DNA of 64,000 nucleotides from Flagellimonas sediminis. GTDB lineage: Bacteria; Bacteroidota; Bacteroidia; Flavobacteriales; Flavobacteriaceae. Numbering within the stretch: position 1 is the stretch's first letter; every line of letters begins with the position of its first letter. The position numbers and the translations under genes were made by a program. Location: NCBI RefSeq assembly GCF_010500845.1, contig NZ_JAAAMI010000007.1, positions 146,234-210,233 on the forward strand, written 5' to 3'. Positions 36,386 through 46,390 of the stretch are shown here, piece by piece. The notes under the pieces are model-generated. The model saw only the letters and a program-made list of their open reading frames with translations. It did not search any database and was not told where the DNA came from.

Positions 36386-36886
36386 ATGGAAACACTTTTT
36401 ATGGATAACTCATATTCGGTCAAGGTTGATGCCGACTTTGACTTTAAACTTTCCAAAGACCAAATTTCCTCCTTGGATTTGATTAAAACAGGTACAAACA
36501 GCTATCATCTGTTGAAGGATGGCGTGTCTTACCACATTGAGATTTTGGATGCTGATTTTATTGCAGGGACTTATACCATTGGCATCAATGGCCGTGAGCA
36601 TCAGGCCGTTATCAGTACTCCATTGGACGAACTTATTGAGAAAATGGGCTTTGCCACCAATTCCAACAAGAACATCGATTCCATTGAGGCACCTATGCCC
36701 GGATTGATCTTGGATATATTGGTAAGCGAAGGACAAGAGGTGAAAGAGGAAGAACAGTTGGTGATCTTGGAGGCCATGAAGATGGAAAACATCATCACCT
36801 CACCTCGGAATGGGGTCATCAAGAAAATAGCCGTCAAGAAGGGAGATGCAGTTGACAAAAAACAGTTGTTGATTGAATTTCAATAA
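36386..36886 (+). CDS. Biotin carboxyl carrier protein of an acyl-CoA carboxylase
   Basis: A 166-aa biotin carrier. The C-terminal biotinyl domain has APMPGLILDILVSEGQEVKEEEQLVILEAMKMENII, with the biotin-accepting Lys132 in EAMKMEN. The N-terminal half is a small beta-rich domain (VKVDADFDFKLSKDQIS...YHLLKDGVSYHIEIL) of the type found in propionyl/acetyl-CoA carboxylase carriers of Bacteroidota. A second ATG at 36401 is possible. It is 6 nt upstream of accC and shuttles carboxyl groups between the other two subunits. Confidence 0.94.
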   Translation: METLFMDNSYSVKVDADFDFKLSKDQISSLDLIKTGTNSYHLLKDGVSYHIEILDADFIAGTYTIGINGREHQAVISTPLDELIEKMGFATNSNKNIDSIEAPMPGLILDILVSEGQEVKEEEQLVILEAMKMENIITSPRNGVIKKIAVKKGDAVDKKQLLIEFQ

Positions 36887-36892
36887 GATATC

Positions 36893-38335
36893 ATGAAAAA
36901 AATATTAATTGCCAATCGTGGCGAAATTGCGGTACGCGTGATGAAGACCGCAAAAAAAATGGGAATCCGAACCGTGGCGGTCTACTCCACCGTGGATAGG
37001 AATGCACTCCATGTGCAATTTGCCGATGAGGCCGTTTGCATCGGCGAAGCACCGTCCAACCAATCCTATTTGCGGGGTGACAAGATCATTGAAGTGGCCA
37101 AACAACTCAACGTGGACGGCATCCACCCTGGATACGGTTTCCTTAGTGAAAATGCCGATTTTGCCGAAGCCGTTGAGAAGAGCGGGATTACTTTTATCGG
37201 CCCCAAAAGCAAGGCCATCCGCATGATGGGAAGCAAATTGGCGGCCAAGGAAGCCGTAAAAGCATACAACATTCCCATGGTACCGGGTATTGATGAAGCC
37301 ATTAGCGATGTGGCCAAGGCCCATGAGATTGCCAATGAGGTGGGTTATCCTATCTTGATCAAGGCCTCTGCAGGCGGTGGGGGTAAGGGTATGCGTATCG
37401 TGGAGCGCGAAGAAGATCTGGAATCCGGTATGAAACGTGCCATCAGCGAGGCGACCTCGGCTTTTGGGGACGGTTCCGTTTTTGTGGAAAAATATGTGAA
37501 ATCGCCAAGGCATATTGAGGTTCAGGTGATGGCCGATACCCATGGTAACGTATTACACTTTTTTGAAAGAGAGTGCAGTGTTCAACGCCGTCACCAAAAG
37601 GTGGTGGAAGAAGCTCCATCATCCATATTGACACCGGAAAAGAGAAAGGAAATGGGCATTGCTGCCACCAAGGTGGCTCAAGCCTGTGACTATATTGGGG
37701 CCGGAACCGTTGAATTTTTGATGGATGCCGACCACAACTATTACTTTTTGGAGATGAACACCCGTTTGCAGGTGGAGCACCCCGTTACCGAAATGATCAC
37801 GGGAGTGGATTTGGTGGAATTGCAGATCAGGATAGCAAGGGGAGAGGCCCTGCCCATGGAACAGGAAGATCTTTCCATTCATGGCCATGCGGTGGAACTT
37901 CGGGTGTATGCGGAAGATCCTTTAAATGACTTTTTACCCAGTGTAGGGAATTTGGAAACCTATCAACTTCCTGTTGGGGAAGGTATTCGGGTGGACAATG
38001 GTTTTGAGGAGGGCATGGATATTCCCATCTATTACGATCCCATGCTGTCCAAGTTGATTGCCTACGGCAAGACCCGCGAAGAGGCCATTGAATTGATGTT
38101 GGATGCCATCAACAATTACAAAGTAAAGGGTGTGCAGACGACCCTGCCTTTTGGAAGTTTTGTTTTTGCACATGAAGCGTTCCGTTCCGGAAATTTTGAT
38201 ACCCACTTTGTAAAAAATCATTATTCCCCCGATAAGATTCACGAAGAAAACTCCAAGCATGCCGAAGTTGCCGCTTTGGTGGCCCTTCAACAGTATTTGG
38301 AAGATAAAAATATAGTGAGATTACCTTCAAATTGA
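36893..38335 (+). CDS. accC: Biotin carboxylase subunit of an acyl-CoA carboxylase
   Basis: A 480-aa ATP-grasp enzyme that carboxylates biotin with bicarbonate and ATP. It shows [53 protein letters not shown], the Gly-rich loop [30 protein letters not shown] and the signature [31 protein letters not shown]. It ends at about 480 residues without a fused biotin domain, so it needs the separate BCCP upstream. Given pccB downstream, propionyl-CoA is the likely acceptor of the complex. Confidence 0.96.
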   Translation: MKKILIANRGEIAVRVMKTAKKMGIRTVAVYSTVDRNALHVQFADEAVCIGEAPSNQSYLRGDKIIEVAKQLNVDGIHPGYGFLSENADFAEAVEKSGITFIGPKSKAIRMMGSKLAAKEAVKAYNIPMVPGIDEAISDVAKAHEIANEVGYPILIKASAGGGGKGMRIVEREEDLESGMKRAISEATSAFGDGSVFVEKYVKSPRHIEVQVMADTHGNVLHFFERECSVQRRHQKVVEEAPSSILTPEKRKEMGIAATKVAQACDYIGAGTVEFLMDADHNYYFLEMNTRLQVEHPVTEMITGVDLVELQIRIARGEALPMEQEDLSIHGHAVELRVYAEDPLNDFLPSVGNLETYQLPVGEGIRVDNGFEEGMDIPIYYDPMLSKLIAYGKTREEAIELMLDAINNYKVKGVQTTLPFGSFVFAHEAFRSGNFDTHFVKNHYSPDKIHEENSKHAEVAALVALQQYLEDKNIVRLPSN

Positions 38336-38340
38336 ACCCT

Positions 38341-39882
38341 ATGGATTCCAAGATAAAAACACTACAGGATAAAATTGCCGAGGCCCATTTGGGCGGTGGT
38401 ATCAAGAGGATAGAAAAGCAGCACGAAAAGAAAAAATTGACCGCTCGGGAACGGGTGCTCTATTTGTTGGATGAAGGTTCCTTTGAAGAAATGGGCATTT
38501 TGGTGACCCACCGGACCAAGGATTTTGGCATGGACAAAGAACTCTATTATGGGGACGGGGTAGTTACCGGTTATGGAACCATAAATGGAAGATTGGTCTA
38601 TGTGTATGCGCAGGATTTTACCGTGTTTGGCGGTGCCCTTTCAGAGACCCATGCTGAAAAGATCTGTAAGGTAATGGACCTGGCCATGAAGGTTGGTGCA
38701 CCTGTCATCGGATTGAACGATTCCGGTGGGGCCAGGATCCAAGAAGGTGTGCGATCGTTGGGCGGTTATGCTGATATTTTTTACCGAAACGTTCAAGCTT
38801 CCGGAGTAATTCCGCAGATTTCGGCCATAATGGGTCCCTGTGCTGGTGGAGCGGTGTATTCCCCTGCCATGACGGATTTTATCATCATGGTGGAGGAGAC
38901 CAGTTATATGTTCGTGACCGGTCCCAATGTGGTAAAAACGGTTACCAATGAAGAAGTGACCTCGGAGGAATTGGGTGGGGCCAGTACGCATGCCGTTAAA
39001 TCGGGAGTGGCACACAAGACTTCTGCCAACGATGCCGCTTGTTTGGATGATATTAAAAAATTGCTGGACTACCTTCCACAGAACAATACCCAACTGCCCG
39101 AACTGAAACCTTATGTTCTGGGAGATGAAATCAGAGAGGAACTTTGTGGCATTGTTCCGGATAATCCTAACAAACCTTATGATATGCATGAGGTGATCAA
39201 GGGCATCATCGATTCGGATACCTTCTATGAGATTCATAAAGACTATGCGGAGAACATCATCACCGGTTTTGCCCGATTGGGAGGAAGGAGTGTCGGGATT
39301 ATTGCCAACCAGCCCATGTTCTTGGCAGGGGTGTTGGGGGTGAAAAGCTCTAGAAAGGCAGCACGTTTTACCCGTTTCTGTGATGCATTCAATATTCCTT
39401 TGCTGGTTTTGGTAGATGTACCAGGGTTCTTGCCCGGTACTGACCAAGAGTGGAACGGCATTATCATGCACGGGGCCAAATTGTTATATGCCCTAAGTGA
39501 GGCCACCGTGCCACGGGTTACCGTAATTACCCGAAAAGCTTATGGTGGTGCCTATGACGTGATGAACTCCAAACACATTGGTGCCGATTTTAACTTTGCT
39601 TGGCCCAGTGCCGAAATTGCCGTGATGGGAGCGAAGGGGGCCAGTGAGATTATTTTTAGACGCGAAATCGCCGAGGCCGATGATCCAGTAGCCAAATTGA
39701 AGGAGAAGGAAACCGAATATGCCGAAAAATTTGCCAATCCGTATAGGGCTGCAAGGCGCGGTTTTATAGATGAGGTCATCCTTCCGCAGGACACAAGGCG
39801 TAAATTATTAAAGGCTTTTGCCATGTTAGAGAAAAAACATGTGGAACCTCCAAAACGCAAGCACGGGAATATTCCGTTGTAA
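38341..39882 (+). CDS. pccB: Acyl-CoA (probably propionyl-CoA) carboxylase beta subunit
   Basis: A 513-aa carboxyltransferase of the crotonase fold that moves the carboxyl group from biotin to an acyl-CoA. The N-half has [22 protein letters not shown] and [26 protein letters not shown], then [19 protein letters not shown] and [21 protein letters not shown]. The C-half has [45 protein letters not shown] and the [39 protein letters not shown] block. The ATG at 38341 was chosen over an in-frame TTG three codons earlier that overlaps the accC stop. Proximity to methylmalonyl-CoA mutase suggests propionyl-CoA as substrate. Confidence 0.95.
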   Translation: MDSKIKTLQDKIAEAHLGGGIKRIEKQHEKKKLTARERVLYLLDEGSFEEMGILVTHRTKDFGMDKELYYGDGVVTGYGTINGRLVYVYAQDFTVFGGALSETHAEKICKVMDLAMKVGAPVIGLNDSGGARIQEGVRSLGGYADIFYRNVQASGVIPQISAIMGPCAGGAVYSPAMTDFIIMVEETSYMFVTGPNVVKTVTNEEVTSEELGGASTHAVKSGVAHKTSANDAACLDDIKKLLDYLPQNNTQLPELKPYVLGDEIREELCGIVPDNPNKPYDMHEVIKGIIDSDTFYEIHKDYAENIITGFARLGGRSVGIIANQPMFLAGVLGVKSSRKAARFTRFCDAFNIPLLVLVDVPGFLPGTDQEWNGIIMHGAKLLYALSEATVPRVTVITRKAYGGAYDVMNSKHIGADFNFAWPSAEIAVMGAKGASEIIFRREIAEADDPVAKLKEKETEYAEKFANPYRAARRGFIDEVILPQDTRRKLLKAFAMLEKKHVEPPKRKHGNIPL

Positions 39883-39902
39883 AAGTGTTCAGGTCTATAC
39901 GA

Positions 39903-39928
39903 GTCATTCTGAGCAAAGCGAAGAATCT
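39903..39928. repeat. Dispersed REP-like imperfect hairpin
   Basis: GTCATTCTGAGC, AAA, GCGAAGAATCT can fold as ATTCTgaGC against GCgaAGAAT. The wording is the short dispersed element I recognise from many Bacteroidota intergenic regions. It occupies the 108-nt gap between the convergent pccB and the oxidoreductase, where no ordinary T-tailed terminator is seen. Only one copy was noticed in the window. Confidence 0.6.
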
Positions 39929-39990
39929 ATTTTATGTGTAAAAGGTAAAGGGGTTTGATACGAATGTCACTAACTCGCGCGAATGACTTC

Positions 39991-41052
39991 TTACAAATCT
40001 ATGGTCCTTCCTGTCCTGACGGATTCATCTGCAGCCAAAACAATTTTAAGGCTATTGATGGCATCGTTCAAGTGGTGCGTTAGGTCCAAATTATTGACAA
40101 TAGCCTTGAGAAAATACTCTTGTTCCAAAAGGCAGAGTCCATCATGGTCTGGCTCATCTTCGGTACTGATGATTTCGTCCTTTTTATTGAAATTACCTTC
40201 ATTGTCCAAAGAGCTATGGTGTAGTTTCAAGCTTCCGGTTTTGGTATGTCCTTCAACATCATCCGAAGCCCCTTTATTAAGATCACTAATGGAAACACAG
40301 CCCTTTGGTCCCATTACATCTTTGATGAAAAAAGCAGTTTCGCTCATCATGGGCCCCCAACCGGCTTCGTACCAACCTATGGACCCATCCTCAAACCTAA
40401 CCTGCAGTTGTCCATAATTATACATGTCGCCATCAATTTCATTGGATAATCTTGCACCAATGGCAGACACACTAACTGGCTTAGATCGTGTCATGGAACA
40501 CATGACATCAACATAATGGACCCCACAATCCACAATAGGAGACATGGATTTCATGAGTTGTTTGTGCGTATACCATTGGTTTCCACAACTTTGCTGGTTC
40601 AAATTCATCCGCATGACTAAGGGTTTTCCTAACGTTTGGGCTATTTCGGTAAACTTGGCCCAAGTAGGATGTACCCTTAAAATATAGCCCACTACCATTT
40701 TCTTGCCCTTTTTTTTGGATAGATCCACCAAGGTTTGGGCTTCTTCCACAGTTAAGGCCAATGGTTTTTCCACAAAAACATGGGCATTGGCCTCCAAGGC
40801 CATTTTTACGTAATTGAAATGGGTATCGGGATAAGTGTTGATGGATACCACATTCGGTTTGGTGGTTTGCAAAGCTTGGGCATAATCGGAAAAGGCAGCA
40901 ACTCCTCCCAGTTCGTTGGAAAGTTGCTCCCGACTTTTAGCTCCACGACTGACCAACCCTACAATTTCAAATCCTTCCAATTTGTGATAGGCCTGGGCAT
41001 GGGATGTTCCCATGTTGCCGCAACCCACGACCAAAGTTTTTAATTTTCCCAT
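39991..41052 (-). CDS. Gfo/Idh/MocA-family oxidoreductase
   Basis: A 353-aa NAD(P)-dependent dehydrogenase. The Rossmann fold opens with TLVVGCGNMGTSHAQAYHKLEGFEIVGLVSR. The family EKP motif is HVFVEKPLALTVEEAQTLVD, and the substrate domain carries SPIVDCGVHYVDVMCSMTRSKPVSVSAIG, with the conserved D-x-x-x-H. Substrates in this family are sugars or inositols. It stands alone, divergent from the efflux gene; its link to the salvage genes further right is not proven. It lacks a Tat signal, so it is probably cytoplasmic. Confidence 0.93.
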   Translation of the reverse strand: MGKLKTLVVGCGNMGTSHAQAYHKLEGFEIVGLVSRGAKSREQLSNELGGVAAFSDYAQALQTTKPNVVSINTYPDTHFNYVKMALEANAHVFVEKPLALTVEEAQTLVDLSKKKGKKMVVGYILRVHPTWAKFTEIAQTLGKPLVMRMNLNQQSCGNQWYTHKQLMKSMSPIVDCGVHYVDVMCSMTRSKPVSVSAIGARLSNEIDGDMYNYGQLQVRFEDGSIGWYEAGWGPMMSETAFFIKDVMGPKGCVSISDLNKGASDDVEGHTKTGSLKLHHSSLDNEGNFNKKDEIISTEDEPDHDGLCLLEQEYFLKAIVNNLDLTHHLNDAINSLKIVLAADESVRTGRTIDL

Positions 41053-41206
41053 GTTTACATGTATAAACCTTAAAGATAAGGCTACTTCAGGTTTTTAAAG
41101 ACTTGACAAGGGCTGATTCTAGGTAGAACTAAAAAGATTTTTGCATTTTCCTTGATTTTCTTTGTGCCTGTGTCTCCAGATCATTAAACCTTTCATAAAA
41201 GCTTTA

Positions 41207-41233
41207 TTGGTATAACGGGTATGCCTATTTTTG
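41207..41233 (+). promoter_or_regulatory. Promoter of the Bcr/CflA efflux gene
   Basis: TTG at 41207-41209 and TATTTTTG at 41226-41233 are 16 nt apart, one less than the usual range. The ATG is at 41238, only 4 nt after the -7 box, so transcription would start at or next to the start codon and give a leaderless mRNA. Confidence 0.55.
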
Positions 41234-41237
41234 CACC

Positions 41238-42446
41238 ATGCAAAAAACAGCCCAAAAACCCAACTTTGAATTTGTGGCCATGATGGCCGCCTTAATGTCG
41301 ATCGTAGCCTTGGCCATAGATGCCATTCTACCGGCCATTTCCAACATTGGGGAGGCCATTAAAAGCTATGACTCCACGGATAACCAATTGTTGGTCACTA
41401 TGATTTTCTTGGGACTTGGGGTAGGACAGTTGTTTTTCGGGCCTATTTCAGACAGTTTTGGCAGGAAACCGGTGGTGTATGTGGGATTTATCATTTTTTT
41501 GGTGGCCAGTATCATTTGTTTGGTGGCACCTTCACTGGAAATTATGGTAGTCGGAAGGATTCTACAGGGAATAGGACTTTCCGCACCGCGTACCATGGCC
41601 ATTTCCATCATCAGGGATACGTACCAGGGAGATTATATGGCAAAAGTCATGTCCTTCGTGGTGGCTTTCTTCATCCTAATTCCAGTGGTGGCACCGGCCA
41701 TTGGTAAGTTGATTTTGGATGCTGCAGGTTGGCAGTCCATTTTTTATGTTCAGATGTTTTTTGTGTTCGTCGTTGCGCTTTGGTTTTGGAAAAGACAACC
41801 CGAAACCTTGCATCCCGAATATAAGATTCCCTTCTCCAGTCATGTGTTCGTTGATGGTTTGAGGGAGTTCGTGAAATACAAGGAAACTGTGGCCTTCACC
41901 ATTACTTCCGGTTTGGTGACTGGTGCCTTTTTGGTGTATTTAAGTTCGGCCCAACATATTTTTGAAGACCAGTATGCGCTCAAAGAAGTGTTTCCGTACA
42001 TATTTGCCGGGTTAGCCATTTCCATTGGGCTGTCCACTTTTTTGAACGGGACCTTGGTGATGCGCTTTGGTATGCGGAAATTGTCCCTTATGGCCACCAT
42101 TGTATTTTGTTTGGTCGCTTTGATCTATTCCGTGGTGTTCTTGAACTCTCCCAACCCCAGTATTTATGTGTTGGTAGGTTTTTTATCCGTCCAGTTCTTT
42201 TGCCTTGGGTTCATGTGGGGTAATTTTCGGTCCATCGCCATGGAACCCATTGGGCACATAGCAGGAATAGGGGCGGCCATCAATGGGTTTGTCTCCACGG
42301 TGCTCTCCATTCCCATCGCTACATTCATCGGTGAGTTCGTTAAGGACAGTGTTTGGCCCTTGTTTGCGGGATTGGCCATCTGTGGATTGTGTTCCTTGGC
42401 CATTTTCTTGTTGGTCCACCGACCCAAGAAAGTTGTTACGGCTTAG
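41238..42446 (+). CDS. Bcr/CflA-family drug efflux MFS transporter
   Basis: A 402-aa proton-driven exporter with about 12 membrane segments. The family-specific motif A region is FFGPISDSFGRKPVVYVGFIIFLVASIICLVAPSLEIMVVGRILQGIGLSAPRTMAISIIRD, which contains the MFS loop 2-3 G-x-x-x-D-x-x-G-R-K-x and the Bcr/CflA R-x-x-Q-G motif. Members export bicyclomycin, chloramphenicol or metabolites such as cysteine; the substrate here is unknown. Its last 4 nt overlap the 3' end of the convergent anmK. Confidence 0.94.
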   Translation: MQKTAQKPNFEFVAMMAALMSIVALAIDAILPAISNIGEAIKSYDSTDNQLLVTMIFLGLGVGQLFFGPISDSFGRKPVVYVGFIIFLVASIICLVAPSLEIMVVGRILQGIGLSAPRTMAISIIRDTYQGDYMAKVMSFVVAFFILIPVVAPAIGKLILDAAGWQSIFYVQMFFVFVVALWFWKRQPETLHPEYKIPFSSHVFVDGLREFVKYKETVAFTITSGLVTGAFLVYLSSAQHIFEDQYALKEVFPYIFAGLAISIGLSTFLNGTLVMRFGMRKLSLMATIVFCLVALIYSVVFLNSPNPSIYVLVGFLSVQFFCLGFMWGNFRSIAMEPIGHIAGIGAAINGFVSTVLSIPIATFIGEFVKDSVWPLFAGLAICGLCSLAIFLLVHRPKKVVTA

Positions 42447-43525
42447 TCCGAAATCGGAAAGAACACTTCCCCACTACAAGAATCCTGTATAGCTCCGGTA
42501 ACGGAACGCAACACATTGATTTTGCCTTCAAGACGAAGTACACCCATCAACGCAAAAACCAAAGCCTCCTTGTATTCAATCAAGATTTTGTCAGGTATCA
42601 CCAGTTCAATAGTAGGGCCCAACTTTTCTTGAAGGATATCCATGAAAAATTGATTTAAGGCCCCTCCACCAGTAGCAAGTAATCTGCTTGTGGGTTTATT
42701 CCCATGTTTGCGCACAGAAAAGGCAACTTGCTCACAATTGTGGTGGATCAAGGTATGCAATTTATCTGCATGGGTGCCTGATGATGCATCGATCAAAGGA
42801 ACCACTTTACTTGTAAACCATTCATACCCGGTAGATTTAGGGTGAGGCGAACAGTAATATTCCAGACTGTTCAACTTTTTCAGCAAGTCGTGATCCAAAC
42901 TTCCCGAACGGGCAAGTTCTCCATTTTCGTCATAGGAAAGCCCCAACTGGTGGGTAATATAGTTCAAGGGCATGTTGGCCATCCCAATGTCATAAGCGAT
43001 ACGCTCACCATTGTTTTCAAAAGAAATATTGCTGATACCGCCCAAATTCAAACAAAAATCGAATTCATGGAACAAAAGACGATCACCTATGGGGACCAAT
43101 GGAGCTCCCTGTCCTTTTAGAGACACGTCTTTGGTTCGGAAGTCGCAAACCACTTGTTTGCCACAGGTGTTGGCCAAGACTTGTCCATCGCCCAATTGAA
43201 AGGTAATCCCATCTTCAGGTCGATGGTGTGAGGTATGTCCATGACTGGCAATGAAATCAATTTCTTCCTCCAGTTCGTCTATGAATTGTTTGGATTGTTC
43301 CCCTAGCCATTTGCCATAATCTTGATGCAACTGGGCATGATCTGGTTCTGAAAGATAGATGGCATTCTTGAGGTAATTCCTCATTTCATCGGAATAGGGG
43401 ATGTCCTTGGTCTGTTTTATGTCAAAGTTCCAATGTCCATTTTCTTCCCAAATATGACAATAGGCCATGTCCAACCCATCCAAAGAGGTGCCTGACATCA
43501 GCCCCAATACTTTATAGATGCTCAT
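42443..43525 (-). CDS. anmK: Anhydro-N-acetylmuramic acid kinase
   Basis: AnmK (360 aa) phosphorylates and hydrolyses 1,6-anhydroMurNAc to MurNAc-6-phosphate in the cytoplasm. It begins with KVLGLMSGTSLDGLDMAYC (phosphate-1 loop of the ASKHA fold, residues 10-17). It also has FIASHGHTSHHRPEDGITFQLGDGQVLANTCGKQVVCDFR, NLGGISNISF and LLATGGGALNQFFMDILQEKLG. It is the last gene of the GH10-like-AmpG-NagZ-AnmK operon, 2 nt after nagZ. Its product is the substrate of MurQ encoded about 7 kb to the right. Confidence 0.95.
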   Translation of the reverse strand: MSIYKVLGLMSGTSLDGLDMAYCHIWEENGHWNFDIKQTKDIPYSDEMRNYLKNAIYLSEPDHAQLHQDYGKWLGEQSKQFIDELEEEIDFIASHGHTSHHRPEDGITFQLGDGQVLANTCGKQVVCDFRTKDVSLKGQGAPLVPIGDRLLFHEFDFCLNLGGISNISFENNGERIAYDIGMANMPLNYITHQLGLSYDENGELARSGSLDHDLLKKLNSLEYYCSPHPKSTGYEWFTSKVVPLIDASSGTHADKLHTLIHHNCEQVAFSVRKHGNKPTSRLLATGGGALNQFFMDILQEKLGPTIELVIPDKILIEYKEALVFALMGVLRLEGKINVLRSVTGAIQDSCSGEVFFPISD

Positions 43526-43527
43526 GA

Positions 43528-45117
43528 TTAAAATGTTTTCAATTTAATTGGAAGCGATCCGGTAGCGGATATTTTTCCTGTGAAATGTTGCAGGGCCACT
43601 TGTTGGAATTCAGGAAAATCCTGATAGATGAGGACAACGTTTGTTTTGGGCTGAATTTCTAAAATGTCCAAAACATAAGGATTCCCGAACAGATATAGAA
43701 GAACCTTTTTTGTTTTGAACAGGTATTTTATGGTCTTCAAAACACCATCCTCAAAACCGAATCGATCCTTAGGTTTTACGGCAGGTGGGAAAATGGCCAA
43801 AACCACTGTTTCTGTTTCATCATGTTTTAGCCGGAATATTTCTCGGTCAGAAGAAGTATTCAAAACCGGGTGACCAAATGCCTCCTCCAAACCTTTCGAA
43901 AAAAGGTTGGTTTTACTATTTGTAATGGCGACATTCAGAAAGTTTGAAGTTTGAATTTCTTCAAGCAGTTCAGGGGAACCAAATCTTTCGGTCAAGCAAT
44001 TTTGGGCTACCTGTTGGTTGATTTTGGATGCCGTTTCCCAGTCCAATTCATCTGATTTATTTGTATTGGAAAATGCTTTTTCCTTCAGTTTCCAGATCCG
44101 ATGGAAACTTTCTTCTATTCGGTCTTCTGTCTCCTGATGAAGAATGATATCAATACCTTCCTTGATATTTTCACTAAAACAGAGTACATCCATTCCAGCA
44201 GAAAAAGACTTCGCTTCCAACGTTCCTTTTTCCGGAAAGGTCTTGGATACAGCGTGCATGTTCAGTGCATCGGAAATGATGACACCGTCAAATCCCATTT
44301 GATTCCGCAATAAACCCGTAATGATTTTATTTGAAGTGGTCGAAGGTCCTTCGCTGTCCAATTGCGGCAGTAACAAATGTCCGACCATAACCGAATCCAC
44401 ACCTTTTTGGATCAACTCCTGAAAGGGATAAAGTTCATTGTTTTGCAACTCTTCCAAAGATTTGTCGATTACGGGCAAACCTAAATGGGAATCGGTTGCA
44501 GTGTCCCCGTGACCTGGGAAATGTTTGATGGAATTCAAAATTCCAGCATCGGACATGCCTCCAATGAATGCTTTGGCTTTGGTAAATACTTTTTGCTTGT
44601 CATCCCCAAAAGAACGATAGCCGATCACTGGATTTTCGGGATTGCTGTTGATGTCTACCACGGGAGCCAAGTTCCAATGGATACCCGCACTGAGGCAATC
44701 TCTGCCTATGGATTTGCCAATTTGGTAAATAAGATCCTCCCCATTTTGCAATGCCCCCAAAGTGATGGCATAAGGATATTGAGGGGTATTTTCAATGCGC
44801 ATGGCCAATCCCCATTCCGCATCAATGGCGATCAATAGTGGAATTTTTGCTGCTTTTTGATAACGGGCAATGAGTTCTACCAATCGACCATAGCTTTTTT
44901 CATTATAGACAATCTGTTTTTTGCCTTCAAAATTGGTGGCAGCACTGGCACGGCTATGGAAGAAACAAAGTGACCCGATATTGTAATTCGCGATCAGTTG
45001 TTCCATTTTCTGGACTTCTTCTTCGGTATCGTTGATAAAAACAGCAGGCATGAACAGTTGGCCCACTTTCTGGAATAGTGTAACCTGATCTTTTGACGGC
45101 AAATGAATTTTATTCAT
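43528..45117 (-). CDS. nagZ: Two-domain GH3 beta-N-acetylglucosaminidase (NagZ-type)
   Basis: A 529-aa GH3 enzyme that removes terminal GlcNAc from muropeptides. The barrel shows the NagZ-specific His-Asp dyad loop KHFPGHGDTATDSH (Asp209, His211) and the nucleophile Asp283 in GVIISDALNMHAVSKTF. A C-terminal (alpha/beta) domain follows, as in the two-domain NagZ of Bacillus, unlike the single-domain enterobacterial form. No signal peptide is present, so it should act in the cytoplasm on material imported by the AmpG-like permease, whose gene overlaps its start by 8 nt. Confidence 0.94.
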   Translation of the reverse strand: MNKIHLPSKDQVTLFQKVGQLFMPAVFINDTEEEVQKMEQLIANYNIGSLCFFHSRASAATNFEGKKQIVYNEKSYGRLVELIARYQKAAKIPLLIAIDAEWGLAMRIENTPQYPYAITLGALQNGEDLIYQIGKSIGRDCLSAGIHWNLAPVVDINSNPENPVIGYRSFGDDKQKVFTKAKAFIGGMSDAGILNSIKHFPGHGDTATDSHLGLPVIDKSLEELQNNELYPFQELIQKGVDSVMVGHLLLPQLDSEGPSTTSNKIITGLLRNQMGFDGVIISDALNMHAVSKTFPEKGTLEAKSFSAGMDVLCFSENIKEGIDIILHQETEDRIEESFHRIWKLKEKAFSNTNKSDELDWETASKINQQVAQNCLTERFGSPELLEEIQTSNFLNVAITNSKTNLFSKGLEEAFGHPVLNTSSDREIFRLKHDETETVVLAIFPPAVKPKDRFGFEDGVLKTIKYLFKTKKVLLYLFGNPYVLDILEIQPKTNVVLIYQDFPEFQQVALQHFTGKISATGSLPIKLKTF

Positions 45118-46390
45118 CAGTTTCCATGGTTTTTTTGCCGTAATCGGCGGGGTAATCCAAATATTTCAACACGATAAACGCAGGTATGGCTGCAATGACC
45201 ACCCAAATGAAGAAGCCATCATACCCCAACCATTCCTGAATATAGCCACTGAGCATTCCGGGGAGCATCATGCCCAAAGCCATAAAACCCGTGGCAATGG
45301 CATAATGAGAGGTTTTGGAAGCACCATCGGCCACATAAATCAGGTACATCAAAAATGCGGAAAAACCAAATCCATAACCGAACTGCTCCAAAACAACGGT
45401 GCCCCCCACGGCGTATATGCTGGTACTTTGTGTAATGGCCAAAAGGGCATACAGCGCGTTGGGCAGGTTCAGGGCCAAAAGCATGGGCAACATCCATTTC
45501 TTCAGTCCGTCGCGCGATATCAATATCCCCCCAACAATACCTCCCAAAGAAAGCATGATGATCCCCACCGTACCATAAATGGTGCCCACCGCTTCCGTGG
45601 AGTAGGCAAGACCACCCACTTCCAATTTGTCCAAAAGAAAAGGCGAAGCCATTTTAACCAATTGTGATTCGCCCAAACGGTAGGTGAGTATAAACAACAA
45701 CGCCCAGCCAATTTGTTTTTTTTGGAAAAAGGAGGCAAACACTTCCAAAAACCCTGAGGGTTTCGCTTCCTTTTTACTTGTCGATTCTTCAAACTTGGGG
45801 GCCGCAATGAAATTGGAAATGGTCAGGGCCAGCATCAAAACGGAAGCACTGATCATGGTAAGGGACCAGGCTTTCGTATTGTCCACGAATCGGTTCTCCA
45901 AGTATCCCGCAAAGATGACGAGGAGTCCTTGGCCCGTTATCATGGCCAAGCGATAAAACGCGCTCCGTAGGCCAATAAAAAAGGATTGTTTTTTCTGGGT
46001 TAGTCCTATCATGTAATAGCCATCGGAAGCAATATCGTTGGTGGCCGAAGCGAAGGCTGCCATCCAAAAAAAGGCAAGGGTTATGGTAAAGAAGGAGTTG
46101 GAGGAAACGAAGAAACCGATTCCTAAAAAGGCCAATGAAATGACCAATTGCATCATCAAGAACCATTTGCGTTTGGTGCCGTTGAGGTCCACTATAGGGC
46201 TCCATAACGGTTTGATGACCCACGGTAGGTACAACCAACTCGTATATAGTCCAATTTCTGCGTTTCCAATGCCCAAGCGTTTGTACATGATCACGGAAAC
46301 GGTCACCACCAAAATATAGGGGATTCCTTGTGTGAAATACAGGAAGGGAATCCAAAGCCAGGCGTTTTTGTCTTTCGGCGCTACATTCAT
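45110..46390 (-). CDS. AmpG-like MFS permease
   Basis: A 426-aa transporter with about 12 membrane segments. WIPFLYFTQGIPYILVVTVSVIMYKRLGIGNAEIGLYTSWLYLPWVIKPLWSPIVD is the AmpG-type start, followed by MAAFASATNDIASDGYYM, the usual D-I-A-x-D-G-Y/W motif. AmpG imports GlcNAc-anhydroMurNAc peptides. Its placement upstream of nagZ and anmK supports muropeptide uptake. It overlaps the GH10-like gene by 4 nt. Sequence alone does not prove the substrate, so no symbol is given. Confidence 0.9.
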   Translation of the reverse strand: MNVAPKDKNAWLWIPFLYFTQGIPYILVVTVSVIMYKRLGIGNAEIGLYTSWLYLPWVIKPLWSPIVDLNGTKRKWFLMMQLVISLAFLGIGFFVSSNSFFTITLAFFWMAAFASATNDIASDGYYMIGLTQKKQSFFIGLRSAFYRLAMITGQGLLVIFAGYLENRFVDNTKAWSLTMISASVLMLALTISNFIAAPKFEESTSKKEAKPSGFLEVFASFFQKKQIGWALLFILTYRLGESQLVKMASPFLLDKLEVGGLAYSTEAVGTIYGTVGIIMLSLGGIVGGILISRDGLKKWMLPMLLALNLPNALYALLAITQSTSIYAVGGTVVLEQFGYGFGFSAFLMYLIYVADGASKTSHYAIATGFMALGMMLPGMLSGYIQEWLGYDGFFIWVVIAAIPAFIVLKYLDYPADYGKKTMETDE

